Position numbers and translations under genes: made by a program
DNA from: Rubrivivax sp.
Lineage (GTDB): Bacteria > Pseudomonadota > Gammaproteobacteria > Burkholderiales > Burkholderiaceae
NCBI GenBank assembly: GCA_016790225.1
Contig: JAEUOZ010000005.1
Coordinates: 1-64,000, forward strand
Direction: 5' to 3'
DNA length: 64,000 bases
The notes under the pieces: generated by a model
What the model saw: the letters and a program-made list of their open reading frames with translations, nothing else
The model's database searches: none
What the model was told of the DNA's origin: nothing
Shown: one piece after another, positions 8,066 through 16,957 of the stretch
Layout of the letters: the number at the start of each line of letters is the position of its first letter
How positions within the stretch are numbered: position 1 is the stretch's first letter

Positions 8066-9169
8066 GTGAACCCTGAAGCCCTGCGATCGAGATGCCACCC
8101 CGGGGCCTTGTGCGAGCGCCTGCAGATCCTGCTGTCCGCATTGATCTTGCTGGCCGGCCTGGCCGCGCACCCGGCGGCACAGGCACAAGGCACGGGGACC
8201 TCGCCGCCGGACGCAGCGGCTCTGGCCTCACCGCCCGCGCTCAGCGCCGCGCAGGCGCAGCAGCTGCAGCGCGTGATGCGCGCCGTCATCGGCGTGCAGG
8301 CCGAGGCCGTGGAAGACGCGCGCTCCTCGCGCACGCTGGGTGCGCAGCGCGAAGGCTCGGGCATCGTCATCGGGGCCGACGGGCTGGTGCTGACCATCGG
8401 CTACCTGATCCTGGAGGCGCAATCCGTCTGGCTGGTCAACGATACCGGTCAGCGCATTCCGGCCCAGGTCGTCGCCTATGACCTGGCCACGGGTTTCGGG
8501 CTTGTCAAGGCGCTGGCTCCGCTGGGCATCGATCCGGTGCCGCTGGAGGGCGGCACCGCGGAGGCCACGCCGCTGCTGATCGCCAGTGGCGGCAGCGACG
8601 CCGCGGTGACGCTGGCGCGGCTGGTCTCGCGCCGGGCGTTTTCGGGTTTCTGGGAATACCACATCGAGGGCGCGCTGTTCACCACGCCGCCACGGCGCGA
8701 TCACAGCGGCGCGGCGCTCTTCAACGCGCACGGCCAGCTGCTGGGCGTGGGCTCCCTGTTCGTGCCCGATGCCGGCAGCGGTGGCGGTGCGCCCACGCCG
8801 GGCAACATGTTCGTGCCGGTGGAACTGCTGCGCCCCATCCTGGCCGAGCTGCGCCAACGCGGCAGTTCAGCCGCGAGCACGCGCGCCTGGCTGGGCATCA
8901 GCTGCGTGGAGCGCGACGGCGAGGTGCGCGTGCTGCGTGTCAACGACGACAGCCCGGCCGAGGTGGCCGGGCTCGCGCCGCGAGATCTGATCCTGCGCAT
9001 CGACGACACGCCGGTCACGGGGCTGGACGTGCTGTGGAAGACGCTGTGGGCCGGTGGTCAGCCCGAACGTCCCGTGCAACTGCTGATCCGCCGCCAGGGG
9101 CAGACGCAGACCATCACGGTCTACACGGTGGACCGTGCCAAGACGCTGAAGCGGCCCGCGCGGATCTGA
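8066..9169 (+). CDS. HtrA-like trypsin-fold protein with PDZ domain, catalytic residues missing
   Basis: The 367-residue protein has an export signal (about 18-41), a trypsin-fold domain (about 95-260) and a PDZ domain (about 272-350: AWLGISCVERDGEVRVLRV, SPAEVAGLAPRDLILRIDDTPV). In active HtrA/DegP the first strand ends LTN-x-HVV. Here it reads LTIGYLILEA, so the His is gone. The Asp of TDLALLK is replaced by Gly143 (TGFGLVK). The nucleophile motif is DHSGAAL instead of GNSGGPL, keeping Ser214. It is therefore probably not a normal protease and may act as a periplasmic binding or scaffold protein. The GTG start at 8066 has GGAGG six bases upstream. It sits in the same direction as the sox run. 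Confidence 0.85.
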   Translation: MNPEALRSRCHPGALCERLQILLSALILLAGLAAHPAAQAQGTGTSPPDAAALASPPALSAAQAQQLQRVMRAVIGVQAEAVEDARSSRTLGAQREGSGIVIGADGLVLTIGYLILEAQSVWLVNDTGQRIPAQVVAYDLATGFGLVKALAPLGIDPVPLEGGTAEATPLLIASGGSDAAVTLARLVSRRAFSGFWEYHIEGALFTTPPRRDHSGAALFNAHGQLLGVGSLFVPDAGSGGGAPTPGNMFVPVELLRPILAELRQRGSSAASTRAWLGISCVERDGEVRVLRVNDDSPAEVAGLAPRDLILRIDDTPVTGLDVLWKTLWAGGQPERPVQLLIRRQGQTQTITVYTVDRAKTLKRPARI

Positions 9170-9256
9170 GGCCTGCAGGCCAGGCCACGGTCAGCCCCAG
9201 GCCCGGGCGCCGCCGGGGCCACCCGCCGCGCGTCAGCGGCGCCACACGGACAGCGT

Positions 9257-9718
9257 TCAGCCGCCGGCCAGCGTCTTGGCTGCGGCGTGGATGGCCACGC
9301 GGATGCGCGGGTAGGTGCCGCAGCGGCAGAGATTGCCACTCATCGCGCCATCGATGTCGGCATCGCTGGGCTGGGGCTTGTCGCGCAGCAGCGCACAGGC
9401 CGCCATCACCTGGCCGCTCTGACAGTAGCCGCACTGCACCACATCGGCCTCGTCCCAGGCCTTCTGCACCGCCTCGGGCACCGGCCCGGCGAGGCCTTCG
9501 ATGGTGGTGACGGCCTTGCCGGCCACGGCGGCCAGCGGCGTCACGCAGGAGCGCGTAGGCGCACCGTCCACCTGCACGGTGCAGGCGCCGCACAGCGCCA
9601 GGCCGCAGCCGAACTTGGTGCCGGTGAGGCCCAGCTCACCGCGCAGCGCCCACAGCAGCGGGGTGTCGGGCGTGGCCTGGAAAGTGACGGGCTTGCCATT
9701 GAGCGTGAGCGTGGTCAT
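9257..9718 (-). CDS. (2Fe-2S) subunit of a second xanthine-oxidase-family dehydrogenase
   Basis: The 153-residue protein has the same two [2Fe-2S] centres as the copy at 2215: Cys38, 43, 46, 58 and Cys96, 99, 131, 133. The sequence has clearly diverged from that copy (for example [27 protein letters not shown]). It serves as electron-transfer subunit for the molybdenum subunit encoded upstream on the same strand (9823-12096), with a 104-bp gap. The subunit order, large then small, is the reverse of the first pair. The ATG at 9718 gives the standard N-terminal strand [10 protein letters not shown]. It is convergent with the HtrA-like gene. Confidence 0.93.
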   Translation of the reverse strand: MTTLTLNGKPVTFQATPDTPLLWALRGELGLTGTKFGCGLALCGACTVQVDGAPTRSCVTPLAAVAGKAVTTIEGLAGPVPEAVQKAWDEADVVQCGYCQSGQVMAACALLRDKPQPSDADIDGAMSGNLCRCGTYPRIRVAIHAAAKTLAGG

Positions 9719-9822
9719 GGTGCGTGTGTCCTGGTGCGCAGATCCGGGAAGGTCGATCGCAAAGCGTCTCGCTGCAGGGCGGCGGAGGGCGGTGGGTTCT
9801 GCCTGGAGGGATGTCGAACGTC

Positions 9823-12096
9823 TCAAGCCAGCTGCAACGGCAGGCTGCGCAGGCGCTGCCCGTTCAGCGCAAAGACGGCGTTGGCCACGGCCGGCGCAAT
9901 CGGCGGCAGGCCGGGCTCGCCCATGCCCTCGGGGTGTTCGGTGCTGGGCAGGATCTCGGTGAAGATCTGCGGGGACTCGTCGAAGCGCAGCGCCGGCATG
10001 TCGTGGAAGTTGCTCTGGCGGACCTGGCCCTTTTCGATGCTCACACCGCCAAACAGCGCGGCAGACAGCCCATAGATCACGCCGCTTTCCATCTGCTGGC
10101 GGATGCCGGTGGGGTTGACCGGCGTGCCGCAGTCCACCGCGCACCAGACACGGTGGACACGGATGCGCTTGTCGGCGGACAGCGAGACTTCAGCCACCTG
10201 CGCCACGATGGAGCCGAAGCTCTGGTGCAAGGCCACGCCCACCGCACGCGGCTCGCCCCCCGGGCCCGCAGGCCGCGGCGTGCCCCACTGCGCCATCTGC
10301 GCCGCCTTGCGCAACACCGCCGCGTGACGGGGATGCTGCTTCAGCAGCGCTTCACGGAAGGCGACCGGATCGGCCTTGGCCGACGCCGCGCACTCGTCGA
10401 TGAAGCCTTCCTTGAAGAAGGCCTGGTGCGAGTGCCCGACCGCGCGCCAGAAGCCCACCGGCACCGGCAGATCGGTGATCTCGTGAGCGATGCGCGCGGC
10501 CGGCCACTCATAGGCCTGGTCGAAGGCGCCTTCAGACGTCGTCTTGTCCGGGCCCATGCCCGCCGCGCCGAAGAGACGGCGCAGCACCTGGTGCACGATG
10601 GATTGCCCGATCGAGACGTTGTGCCAGGCCACCAGCGCGCCCTGCGCATCGAAGCCGGCCTTGAAGCGTGCCACCGCCGCCGGGCGGTAGAAATCGTGCT
10701 GCGTGTCCTCGGCCCGGTTCCAGAAGGTCTGCACCGGCGCGCCCTCGCCGTGCTGGGCGATGGCGGCCGCCTGGGCAATGAAGTCCACCTCCAGCCGGCG
10801 GCCAAAACCGCCGCCCAGCAGTTGCACGCGGACATCTATCGCCGAGGTGTCCAGGCCGGTGGCACGGTGCACCGCCATGCGCGCCAGGCCCGGTACCTGC
10901 GTGGGCGCCCAGACCGTGGCCTTGCCCTCGCGGATCTGCACGGTGCAGTTCATCGGCTCCATCGTCATGTGCGCCAGCCAGGGCGCACGGTACTCGGCCT
11001 CCAGCGTGCGTGCCGCGCCCTTCAGAGCCGTCTGCACATCGCCCACCTCGTGGTAGCCGAAGCCGCTGTCCGGCTGCAGCGCCTGAGCCATGCGGTTCAG
11101 CGCCTCGGCGCTGTCGAAGCCGGCAACCGGGCCATGGTCCCAGTCGATCTTCACCGCCTCCACACCCTTCATGGCCTGCCACGGTGTCTGCGCCAGCACC
11201 GCCACGCAGCCCGTGCCGCCGTGCAGCCCATCGAAGGACACCACCTTCTTCACACCCGGCAGCGCCTGCGCGGCGCTGCCTTCGAAGCTGCGCGCGCGAC
11301 CGCCCAGCGTCGGACACATGCGCACACTGGCGTAGAGCATCCCCGGCAGGCGCACATCGATGCCGAAGCTGGCCTGGCCGCGCGACTTGGCCACCCGCTC
11401 CAGGCGCGGCGTCTCGCGCCCGATCAGCTTGAACTGGTCCGGCGTCTTGAGCGTCACCCGCTCGGGCAGGGGCAGCGCGGCAGCCTCCACGGCCAGTTCG
11501 CCGAAGCGGGCCTTCTGAGCGCTGTTGGCATGGCTGACCTCACCGGCGTGGACGCGGCACTCGTCCTGCGGCACCTTCCAGCGCCGCGCGGCAGCCCCCA
11601 CCAGCAGCGCGCGCGCCGTCGCACCGGCCTCGCGCATGGGCAGCCACAGGTCCTTGATGCTGGAGGAGCCGCCCGTCATCTGCACGCCAATCTCGCGCAT
11701 GAGCTTGGCCGTCATCCAGCCCGCACTGCGCTTGATCCAGCCGCGGTCGTCCGGGTGGAAGGGCAGCCCGTCCACCAGCGTGGCCAGGTTGTTGTAGATC
11801 GGATCCAGCGGCGGGTGCTCGGTGCTGACGCGGGACCAGTCGGCATCCATCTCATCGGCCAGCACCAGAGCCAGGCTGGTGAGGATGCCCTGCCCCATCT
11901 CGGACTTGGGCACCTGCACGATGACGCGGTCATCCTGCGTGATCTTCACCCAGCCGTTGAAGACGGTCTCGCCCGCGCGCGCCGCCAGCGGGCCGCCATC
12001 GGGCATCAGACGGCCGCGTGGCGCCCGCAGCGACCAGCCGATGCCTAACGCGCCGGTGAAGATGACCGCGCCGAGCAGGAAGGTTCTCTTCTTCAT
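9823..12096 (-). CDS. Molybdopterin-binding large subunit of a second xanthine-oxidase-family dehydrogenase
   Basis: The 757-residue protein starts [13 protein letters not shown], with a single hydrophobic segment (about 5-22). It lacks a clean twin-arginine pair, so it may be anchored or exported by a KR-type signal. Core motifs are [32 protein letters not shown] for cofactor binding, and near the end [15 protein letters not shown] with the likely catalytic Glu. Compared with the copy at 2712 it has an insertion of about 45 residues after STEHPPLDP, so the two belong to different subfamilies rather than a recent duplication. The substrate is unknown; aldehydes or N-heterocycles are the family norm. 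ATG 12096 is preferred because the in-frame region upstream is unlike the family. Confidence 0.92.
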   Translation of the reverse strand: MKKRTFLLGAVIFTGALGIGWSLRAPRGRLMPDGGPLAARAGETVFNGWVKITQDDRVIVQVPKSEMGQGILTSLALVLADEMDADWSRVSTEHPPLDPIYNNLATLVDGLPFHPDDRGWIKRSAGWMTAKLMREIGVQMTGGSSSIKDLWLPMREAGATARALLVGAAARRWKVPQDECRVHAGEVSHANSAQKARFGELAVEAAALPLPERVTLKTPDQFKLIGRETPRLERVAKSRGQASFGIDVRLPGMLYASVRMCPTLGGRARSFEGSAAQALPGVKKVVSFDGLHGGTGCVAVLAQTPWQAMKGVEAVKIDWDHGPVAGFDSAEALNRMAQALQPDSGFGYHEVGDVQTALKGAARTLEAEYRAPWLAHMTMEPMNCTVQIREGKATVWAPTQVPGLARMAVHRATGLDTSAIDVRVQLLGGGFGRRLEVDFIAQAAAIAQHGEGAPVQTFWNRAEDTQHDFYRPAAVARFKAGFDAQGALVAWHNVSIGQSIVHQVLRRLFGAAGMGPDKTTSEGAFDQAYEWPAARIAHEITDLPVPVGFWRAVGHSHQAFFKEGFIDECAASAKADPVAFREALLKQHPRHAAVLRKAAQMAQWGTPRPAGPGGEPRAVGVALHQSFGSIVAQVAEVSLSADKRIRVHRVWCAVDCGTPVNPTGIRQQMESGVIYGLSAALFGGVSIEKGQVRQSNFHDMPALRFDESPQIFTEILPSTEHPEGMGEPGLPPIAPAVANAVFALNGQRLRSLPLQLA

Positions 12097-12327
12097 TCCA
12101 GGGTCCCTGCGGCCAGAGGCCGCCCCAAGAGGCATATTCGAGTTGCCGATCGCTGGCGCAAGGCCTGTGGACGCGGCAACCCTGCAGCGGCGCGCAGCAT
12201 AAACCCGCCCGCGCCGGACCGGAGCAGATCGGCGCGCCGAGCGTGCTCAGGAGAATCCCCGTAGGGTCAAGCCAAACCCCGTGCCACCATGCACGGCACA
12301 CCGTTGCCCCTTTTCGGAGGCCTTGTC

Positions 12328-13314
12328 ATGACACTGTCGCGCCGCAGCCTGCTGCAAACCGCCACCGCCCTTGCGCTGCCGGGCCTGGGCTCGGCCGCCT
12401 GGTCGCAGGCTGCCTTCGAGAGCGTGAAGATCATCACCGGCTTCCCGCCCGGCGGCACCTCGGACACGATCTGCCGCCGTGTGGCGGCCAAGCTGACGCC
12501 GGGCTACGGCAAGACCGTGGTGGTGGAAAACCGCACCGGTGCCGGCGGCCAGATCGCCATCCAGGGCGTACGCACGATGGCGCCCGATGGCAGCACGATC
12601 CTGCAGACGCCGATGTCCATGCTGGGCGTCTACCCGCACATCTACAAGAAGCTGGCTTACGACCCCGTGGCCGATCTGAGCCCGGTCTCGCTGGGCTGCA
12701 CCTTCGACTTCGGATTCGGGGTCGGGCCCGCGGTGCCGGAATCGGTCAAGACGCTGGCGGACTTTCTCGCCTGGTGCAAGGCCAACCCGGACAAGGCCAA
12801 TTTCGGCTCGCCGGCGGCGGGGTCGGTGCCGCACTTCATCGGCGTGCTGCTGGGCCGCAGTGCCGGGATCGAACTCAAGCACGTGCCCTACCGCGGCACG
12901 CAGCCGGCGATCCTGGAAATGGTCGGCGGGCAGCTGCAGGCGGTCTCCGGGCCCATCGGCGAATTCACGCAGCAGGTGGCCGCGGGCAAGTGCCGCCTGC
13001 TGGCCGCCACCGGCAGCACCCGCAGCCGTTTCGCGCCGGGCACGCCCACGATGGTGGAGCAGGGGCTGAGGGACATGGCCTTCAGCGAGTGGTTCGGCTT
13101 CTTCCTGCCGGGCAAGGCCGCGGCCGATGTGGTGGCGCGCGCCAACACTGCATTGCGCGCGGCGCTGGCCGACAAGGAGACCGTCGATGGCCTGGCGCTG
13201 ATGGGGCTGGAAGCGAAATCCTCCAGCCCGGGCGAACTGGCCGCCATGCTGGATGCCGATACCCGCCGCTGGGGGCCGATCGTCAAGTCCATCGGCTTCA
13301 CGGCCGAGAGCTGA
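12328..13314 (+). CDS. Bug-family (TctC-type) periplasmic solute-binding protein
   Basis: The 328-residue receptor has an N-terminal signal with a twin-arginine-like start (SRRSLLQTATALAL) cleaved after about AWSQA. Family motifs follow: ITGFPPGGTSDTICR, VVENRTGAGGQIA, PNKANFGS-like NPDKANFGSPAAGS and YRGTQPAILEMVGGQL. Bug proteins bind small carboxylates or amides, many working with TctAB permeases and many as orphans, which are very numerous in Burkholderiales. No tctAB genes are adjacent. ATG 12328 is chosen over 12289 because GGAGG lies seven bases upstream. It is divergent from the molybdenum hydroxylase genes, sharing a 231-bp control region, so it could feed that enzyme; this is inference. 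Confidence 0.92.
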   Translation: MTLSRRSLLQTATALALPGLGSAAWSQAAFESVKIITGFPPGGTSDTICRRVAAKLTPGYGKTVVVENRTGAGGQIAIQGVRTMAPDGSTILQTPMSMLGVYPHIYKKLAYDPVADLSPVSLGCTFDFGFGVGPAVPESVKTLADFLAWCKANPDKANFGSPAAGSVPHFIGVLLGRSAGIELKHVPYRGTQPAILEMVGGQLQAVSGPIGEFTQQVAAGKCRLLAATGSTRSRFAPGTPTMVEQGLRDMAFSEWFGFFLPGKAAADVVARANTALRAALADKETVDGLALMGLEAKSSSPGELAAMLDADTRRWGPIVKSIGFTAES

Positions 13315-13365
13315 GCCGCTGATCTTGCGCGTCAGCCCTCTCGCCCGCGCGCCGCGCCGCCGGCC

Positions 13366-14565
13366 ATGCTGAAGGCCTTTGGTGCCCGCGCGGCCGGGCT
13401 GCGGCTGGAGCGCCTGCGCGCCAGCCCGCTGTGGCATGACAGCGGCATGTTCCGCAATGCCCATGCGCCGCTGCCCGGCCTTCGCGACACGTCCGCACCG
13501 CGGCCGACGCTGTCGGACTTCATCTGTCACGCGGGGCGCCGCGTGCCGGCCGCGCCGCTGCCCGCCGTGGATCCGCGCGAGGCCTGGTCGCGGCCTGCGC
13601 AGCAGCCCTTGCGCGCCACCTGGCTGGGCCACTCCACCGTGCTGCTGGAGATCGACGGCTGGCGCGTGCTGACCGATCCCGTCTGGGGCCCGCGCGCTTC
13701 ACCCACCACGCTGGCCGGCCCCAAGCGTTTCCAGCCGGTGCCGATCGCGCTGCGCGAGTTGCCGCGGCTGGATGCGGTGGTCATCTCGCACGATCACTAC
13801 GATCACCTGGACTGGCCCACGGTGAAGGCCCTGGCCCGCACGCCCGTGCCCTTCATCACCTCGCTGGGCGTGGGCGCGCACCTGGAAGCCTTCGGCGTGG
13901 GCGCCGAGCGCATCACCGAGCTGGACTGGTGGGACAGCCACACCGTGCCGGGCACCGGGCTCACGGTGACGGCTGCGCCTTCTCAGCACTTTTCCGGCCG
14001 CAGCCTGACGGACCGCAACGCCACGCTGTGGTCTTCGATGGTCATGGCCGGCCCGCGCAGCCGCGTCTTCTTCAGCGGCGACACCGGCCTCACGCCGCAG
14101 TACACGCAGATCGCGCAGCGGCTCGGGCCTTTCGATCTGGTGATGCTGGAGGTGGGTGCCTTCCATCCCAGCTGGGGCGACATCCACCTCGGCCCCGAGA
14201 ACGCGCTGAAGGCGCTTCAGCTGCTGGGCGGCGGCGCCTTCCTGCCCATCCACTGGGGCAGCTTCAGCCTGGCACTGCACGATTGGGATCAGCCGGCGGA
14301 GGTACTGCTGACGCAGGCACCCACGCTCGGCGCACGGCTGCTGATGCCGCGCCTGGGCGAAGCCTTCGAGCCCGCCACGGCGGCGGACATCCGCGAGGCC
14401 CGCGAGCCCTGGTGGCGCAGCGTCGAAGACAAGGCCCGGCGGGCCGACCGTGCGGATGCCGCGGCAGACCAGTCACGGGCCGAATCGGCGCCGGCTGCTG
14501 AAGCCGAGCCGCCAAGCACGGCAGCGCCAAGGATCCCCAAGGCCTACGTCTGGCCGGCAGACTGA
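13366..14565 (+). CDS. MBL-fold metallohydrolase (NAPE-PLD/UlaG-like)
   Basis: The 399-residue protein has a metallo-beta-lactamase core. The metal motif SHDHYDHLD gives His142, His144, Asp146 and His147; SQHFSGR, FFSGDTG and LPIHWG provide further ligands. The segments WLGHSTVLLEIDGWRVLTDPVW and GPKRFQPVPI match N-acyl-phosphatidylethanolamine phospholipase D-like and UlaG-like hydrolases, so a lipid or phosphoester substrate is possible. A non-conserved Ala/Glu-rich tail follows residue 350. No export signal is obvious. It is 51 bp after the Bug receptor and may share its transcript. It is convergent with the glutathione peroxidase gene. Confidence 0.9.
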   Translation: MLKAFGARAAGLRLERLRASPLWHDSGMFRNAHAPLPGLRDTSAPRPTLSDFICHAGRRVPAAPLPAVDPREAWSRPAQQPLRATWLGHSTVLLEIDGWRVLTDPVWGPRASPTTLAGPKRFQPVPIALRELPRLDAVVISHDHYDHLDWPTVKALARTPVPFITSLGVGAHLEAFGVGAERITELDWWDSHTVPGTGLTVTAAPSQHFSGRSLTDRNATLWSSMVMAGPRSRVFFSGDTGLTPQYTQIAQRLGPFDLVMLEVGAFHPSWGDIHLGPENALKALQLLGGGAFLPIHWGSFSLALHDWDQPAEVLLTQAPTLGARLLMPRLGEAFEPATAADIREAREPWWRSVEDKARRADRADAAADQSRAESAPAAEAEPPSTAAPRIPKAYVWPAD

Positions 14566-14614
14566 GGCGCCAAGGGTCTGAAAAGGCCGCGATGCGGGAT
14601 CGCGCTGCAAATCT

Positions 14615-15202
14615 TCAGGCAGCCAGCGCCTTCTCGATCGCGCCCACCAGGCGCGAACTCAGCGGCGACACCAGGCTGCCGAAGCTGCCGGCCAGGCGGC
14701 CCTGGCGATCGATCAGGTATTTGTGGAAGTTCCAGGACGGCACGTCGCCCGCAGCCTGGCCGAGTGCCCGGTAGAACGGATGGGCCTCTCGCCCCTTGAC
14801 CACCGTCTTGGCAAACATCGGGAACTTCACGCCATAGGTGTTGAAGCAGAACTCGGCGATCTCCTTTTCCGTGCCCGGCTCCTGCCCGCCAAAATCGTTG
14901 CTCGGAAAGCCCATCACCACCAGGCCGCGCGCGCTGTATCTGGCGTGCAGCGCTTCCAGCCCTTCGTACTGGGGCGTGAAGCCGCACTTGCTGGCGGTAT
15001 TCACCACCAGCAGCACCCGGCCCGCGTACTGGCACAGGTCCTGGGGCTTGTCGTCCTGCAGGCGCGCAAAGCGGTGCTGCAGCAAGGCCGGGCAGGCCGC
15101 CGACTGCGCTGCCGCCCAGCTGGGGCCCAGGCAGGCGCCGCCCGCCACAGAGGCAAGCCAGACGCGGCGCGAGAGGCCGCCCGAGGAGGGTTCAGAGGTC
15201 AT
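14615..15202 (-). CDS. Glutathione peroxidase family protein, exported
   Basis: The 195-residue protein reduces hydroperoxides through a peroxidatic Cys in NTASKCGFTPQY (Cys73). The other active-site residues are Gln107 (FGGQEPG) and Trp157-Asn158 (SWNFHKYLI). It is a Cys form, not a selenoprotein. Bacterial members usually accept thioredoxin rather than glutathione. Unusually, it has a leader with SRRVWLASVAGGACLG (11-26) and an AAA cleavage region, so it is probably exported to the periplasm, possibly by Tat. It ends convergent with the MBL hydrolase gene. Confidence 0.93.
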   Translation of the reverse strand: MTSEPSSGGLSRRVWLASVAGGACLGPSWAAAQSAACPALLQHRFARLQDDKPQDLCQYAGRVLLVVNTASKCGFTPQYEGLEALHARYSARGLVVMGFPSNDFGGQEPGTEKEIAEFCFNTYGVKFPMFAKTVVKGREAHPFYRALGQAAGDVPSWNFHKYLIDRQGRLAGSFGSLVSPLSSRLVGAIEKALAA

Positions 15203-15308
15203 GGAGCAGGCTCCGGCGACAGACGATGCGTGATCTTGTCATCCACGCAGTGACCCGTCGCCGGCAAGGGCTCCGGGCGGGTCCGCCGGCGCCCATGGCC
15301 AGGGCCGA

Positions 15309-16778
15309 TCAGCTGCTTTCCGGCCCGATGACCAGGCCCACGACTGCGATGCGCCTGCCCTGCATCTCGCGCACCACCAACGTGGCGCCGCCCAGGGGCA
15401 CGCGGTCACCCGGCACCGGCGCACGCTTGAGCTCCTGGGCCAGCCAGTCCCCCAGGGGCTGATCGGGTCGGCTCGGCTCGGGCAGGCCATAGAACAAGGC
15501 CAGCGGGCCGATGGCCGAGCCGACATCCAGCGCAAAGTCACCGAAGGCCTCGCGCTGGCCGCTCTCGTCGCCGGCTTCCGGCAGGGCCACGCCCAGGCGG
15601 CGCGCGAGCCAGCCGATCGTGGAGCCCTGCAGCAGCAGCGAGACCAGCACCACCACGAACGCGACGTTGAACAGCAGCGGCGCCTGCGACAGCCCGGCCA
15701 GCAGCGGAAACAGCGCCAGCACGATGGGCACGGCGCCGCGCAGGCCCACCCAGGCGATGAAGGCGATCTCGCGCAGTGAAAAGCGCATCGGCCACAGGCA
15801 CAGCGCCACGGAGACGGGCCGAGCCACCAGCATCAGCACCAGGGCCACGCCCAGCGACGGCCCCAAGGAGGGCAGCAACGCGCTGGGCGTCACCAGCAGA
15901 CCCAGCAGCAGGAACATGCCGGCCTGCGAAAGCCAGGCATAACCGTCCATCGCCGCCAACGCCGGCTTGACCGCGGCACCGGCGCGGTTGGCCACGATCA
16001 GCCCGAAGAGGTAGACCGCCAGAAAGCCCGATCCGCCCAGCCAGCCGGTGAAGGCAAACACGCACAGGCCGCCGGCCATCAGCAGCAGGGCGAGAACGCC
16101 GCCGCTGGCGTCACGGCCGGCCACCCGATCGAGCAGCAGCGCCATGCCCCAGCCGCTGACCAGACCGAGCAGCGCGCCCCAGCCGAACTGCTGCAGGAAA
16201 TCCAGCCCCAGCCCGGGCAGCAGGCCCGGCGCAGCCTGTGCGGGCACCGAAGCCAGCGCGATGAAGGCCAGCGTCAGGTACACCGCCATCGGATCGTTCA
16301 TGCCGGATTCGATCTCCAGCGTGGCCGCCACGCGCTCGTTCAGCGTGACGCCGGCGCGGGTGAGCAGCGCGAAGACCGCGGCCGCATCGGTGGAGCCGAC
16401 GATCGCGCCCAGCAGCGCGGCCATGCGCCAGTCCAGCCCCAGCAGCAGCATGCCGGCCAGCCCCGTGATCGCCGCGCAGATCAGCACGCCGGCCGTGGCC
16501 AGCCACGCGGCGGGGCGCAGGCCGGTGCGAAAGGTGGTGAAGGGCGTGCGCAGTCCGCCATCCAGCAGGATCACCGCCAGCGCCACGTTGCCGACCCAGA
16601 ACGACAGGCGGTGATCGTTGAAGACATAGCCGCCAGGTCCGTCCTCCCCGGCCAGGACGCCGGCCAGCAGGAAGACAAACAGGAAGGACAGGCCCAGCCG
16701 CGCCGACAGCAAACCCGCCAACACACTGGCAAACACCAGCGCGGCGGCCGCCATCAAGGGCAGGTTGACAAAGTCCAT
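15309..16778 (-). CDS. CPA1-type cation/proton antiporter (NhaP2/CvrA-like)
   Basis: The 489-residue inner-membrane protein has about 12-13 hydrophobic segments. Signature motifs are LLDGGLRTPF, GSTDAAAVFALL with the ion-binding Asp, ESGMNDPMAVYLT and WVGLRGAVPIVLALFPL. These belong to the NhaP2 potassium (or sodium)/proton antiporters. After the membrane part comes a short soluble C-terminal domain of about 90 residues (GDRVPLGGATLVVREMQG), resembling a CorC/HlyC or RCK-C-like regulatory domain. The protein is shorter than the 578-residue E. coli NhaP2. ATG 16778 places the first membrane helix directly at the N-terminus. Role: pH and cation homeostasis. It is divergent from the acyl-CoA synthetase gene. 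Confidence 0.9.
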   Translation of the reverse strand: MDFVNLPLMAAAALVFASVLAGLLSARLGLSFLFVFLLAGVLAGEDGPGGYVFNDHRLSFWVGNVALAVILLDGGLRTPFTTFRTGLRPAAWLATAGVLICAAITGLAGMLLLGLDWRMAALLGAIVGSTDAAAVFALLTRAGVTLNERVAATLEIESGMNDPMAVYLTLAFIALASVPAQAAPGLLPGLGLDFLQQFGWGALLGLVSGWGMALLLDRVAGRDASGGVLALLLMAGGLCVFAFTGWLGGSGFLAVYLFGLIVANRAGAAVKPALAAMDGYAWLSQAGMFLLLGLLVTPSALLPSLGPSLGVALVLMLVARPVSVALCLWPMRFSLREIAFIAWVGLRGAVPIVLALFPLLAGLSQAPLLFNVAFVVVLVSLLLQGSTIGWLARRLGVALPEAGDESGQREAFGDFALDVGSAIGPLALFYGLPEPSRPDQPLGDWLAQELKRAPVPGDRVPLGGATLVVREMQGRRIAVVGLVIGPESS

Positions 16779-16957
16779 GGTTGCAGTGTGCCCAGGCCGG
16801 GGCAACCGGCGCCGGGCCGGGGGCTTGACGGGTCTGGACGGCGAAAGGCAACCGCTGCCCCGGGAAAGCCCGCAGGCCCCCTCTGAGGAATCCACCGTGG
16901 ACACAAGGTGCATGCGGCGGCTAACCTGCCCTCTTTTGGTTCAACCGGAGCCCCGCG

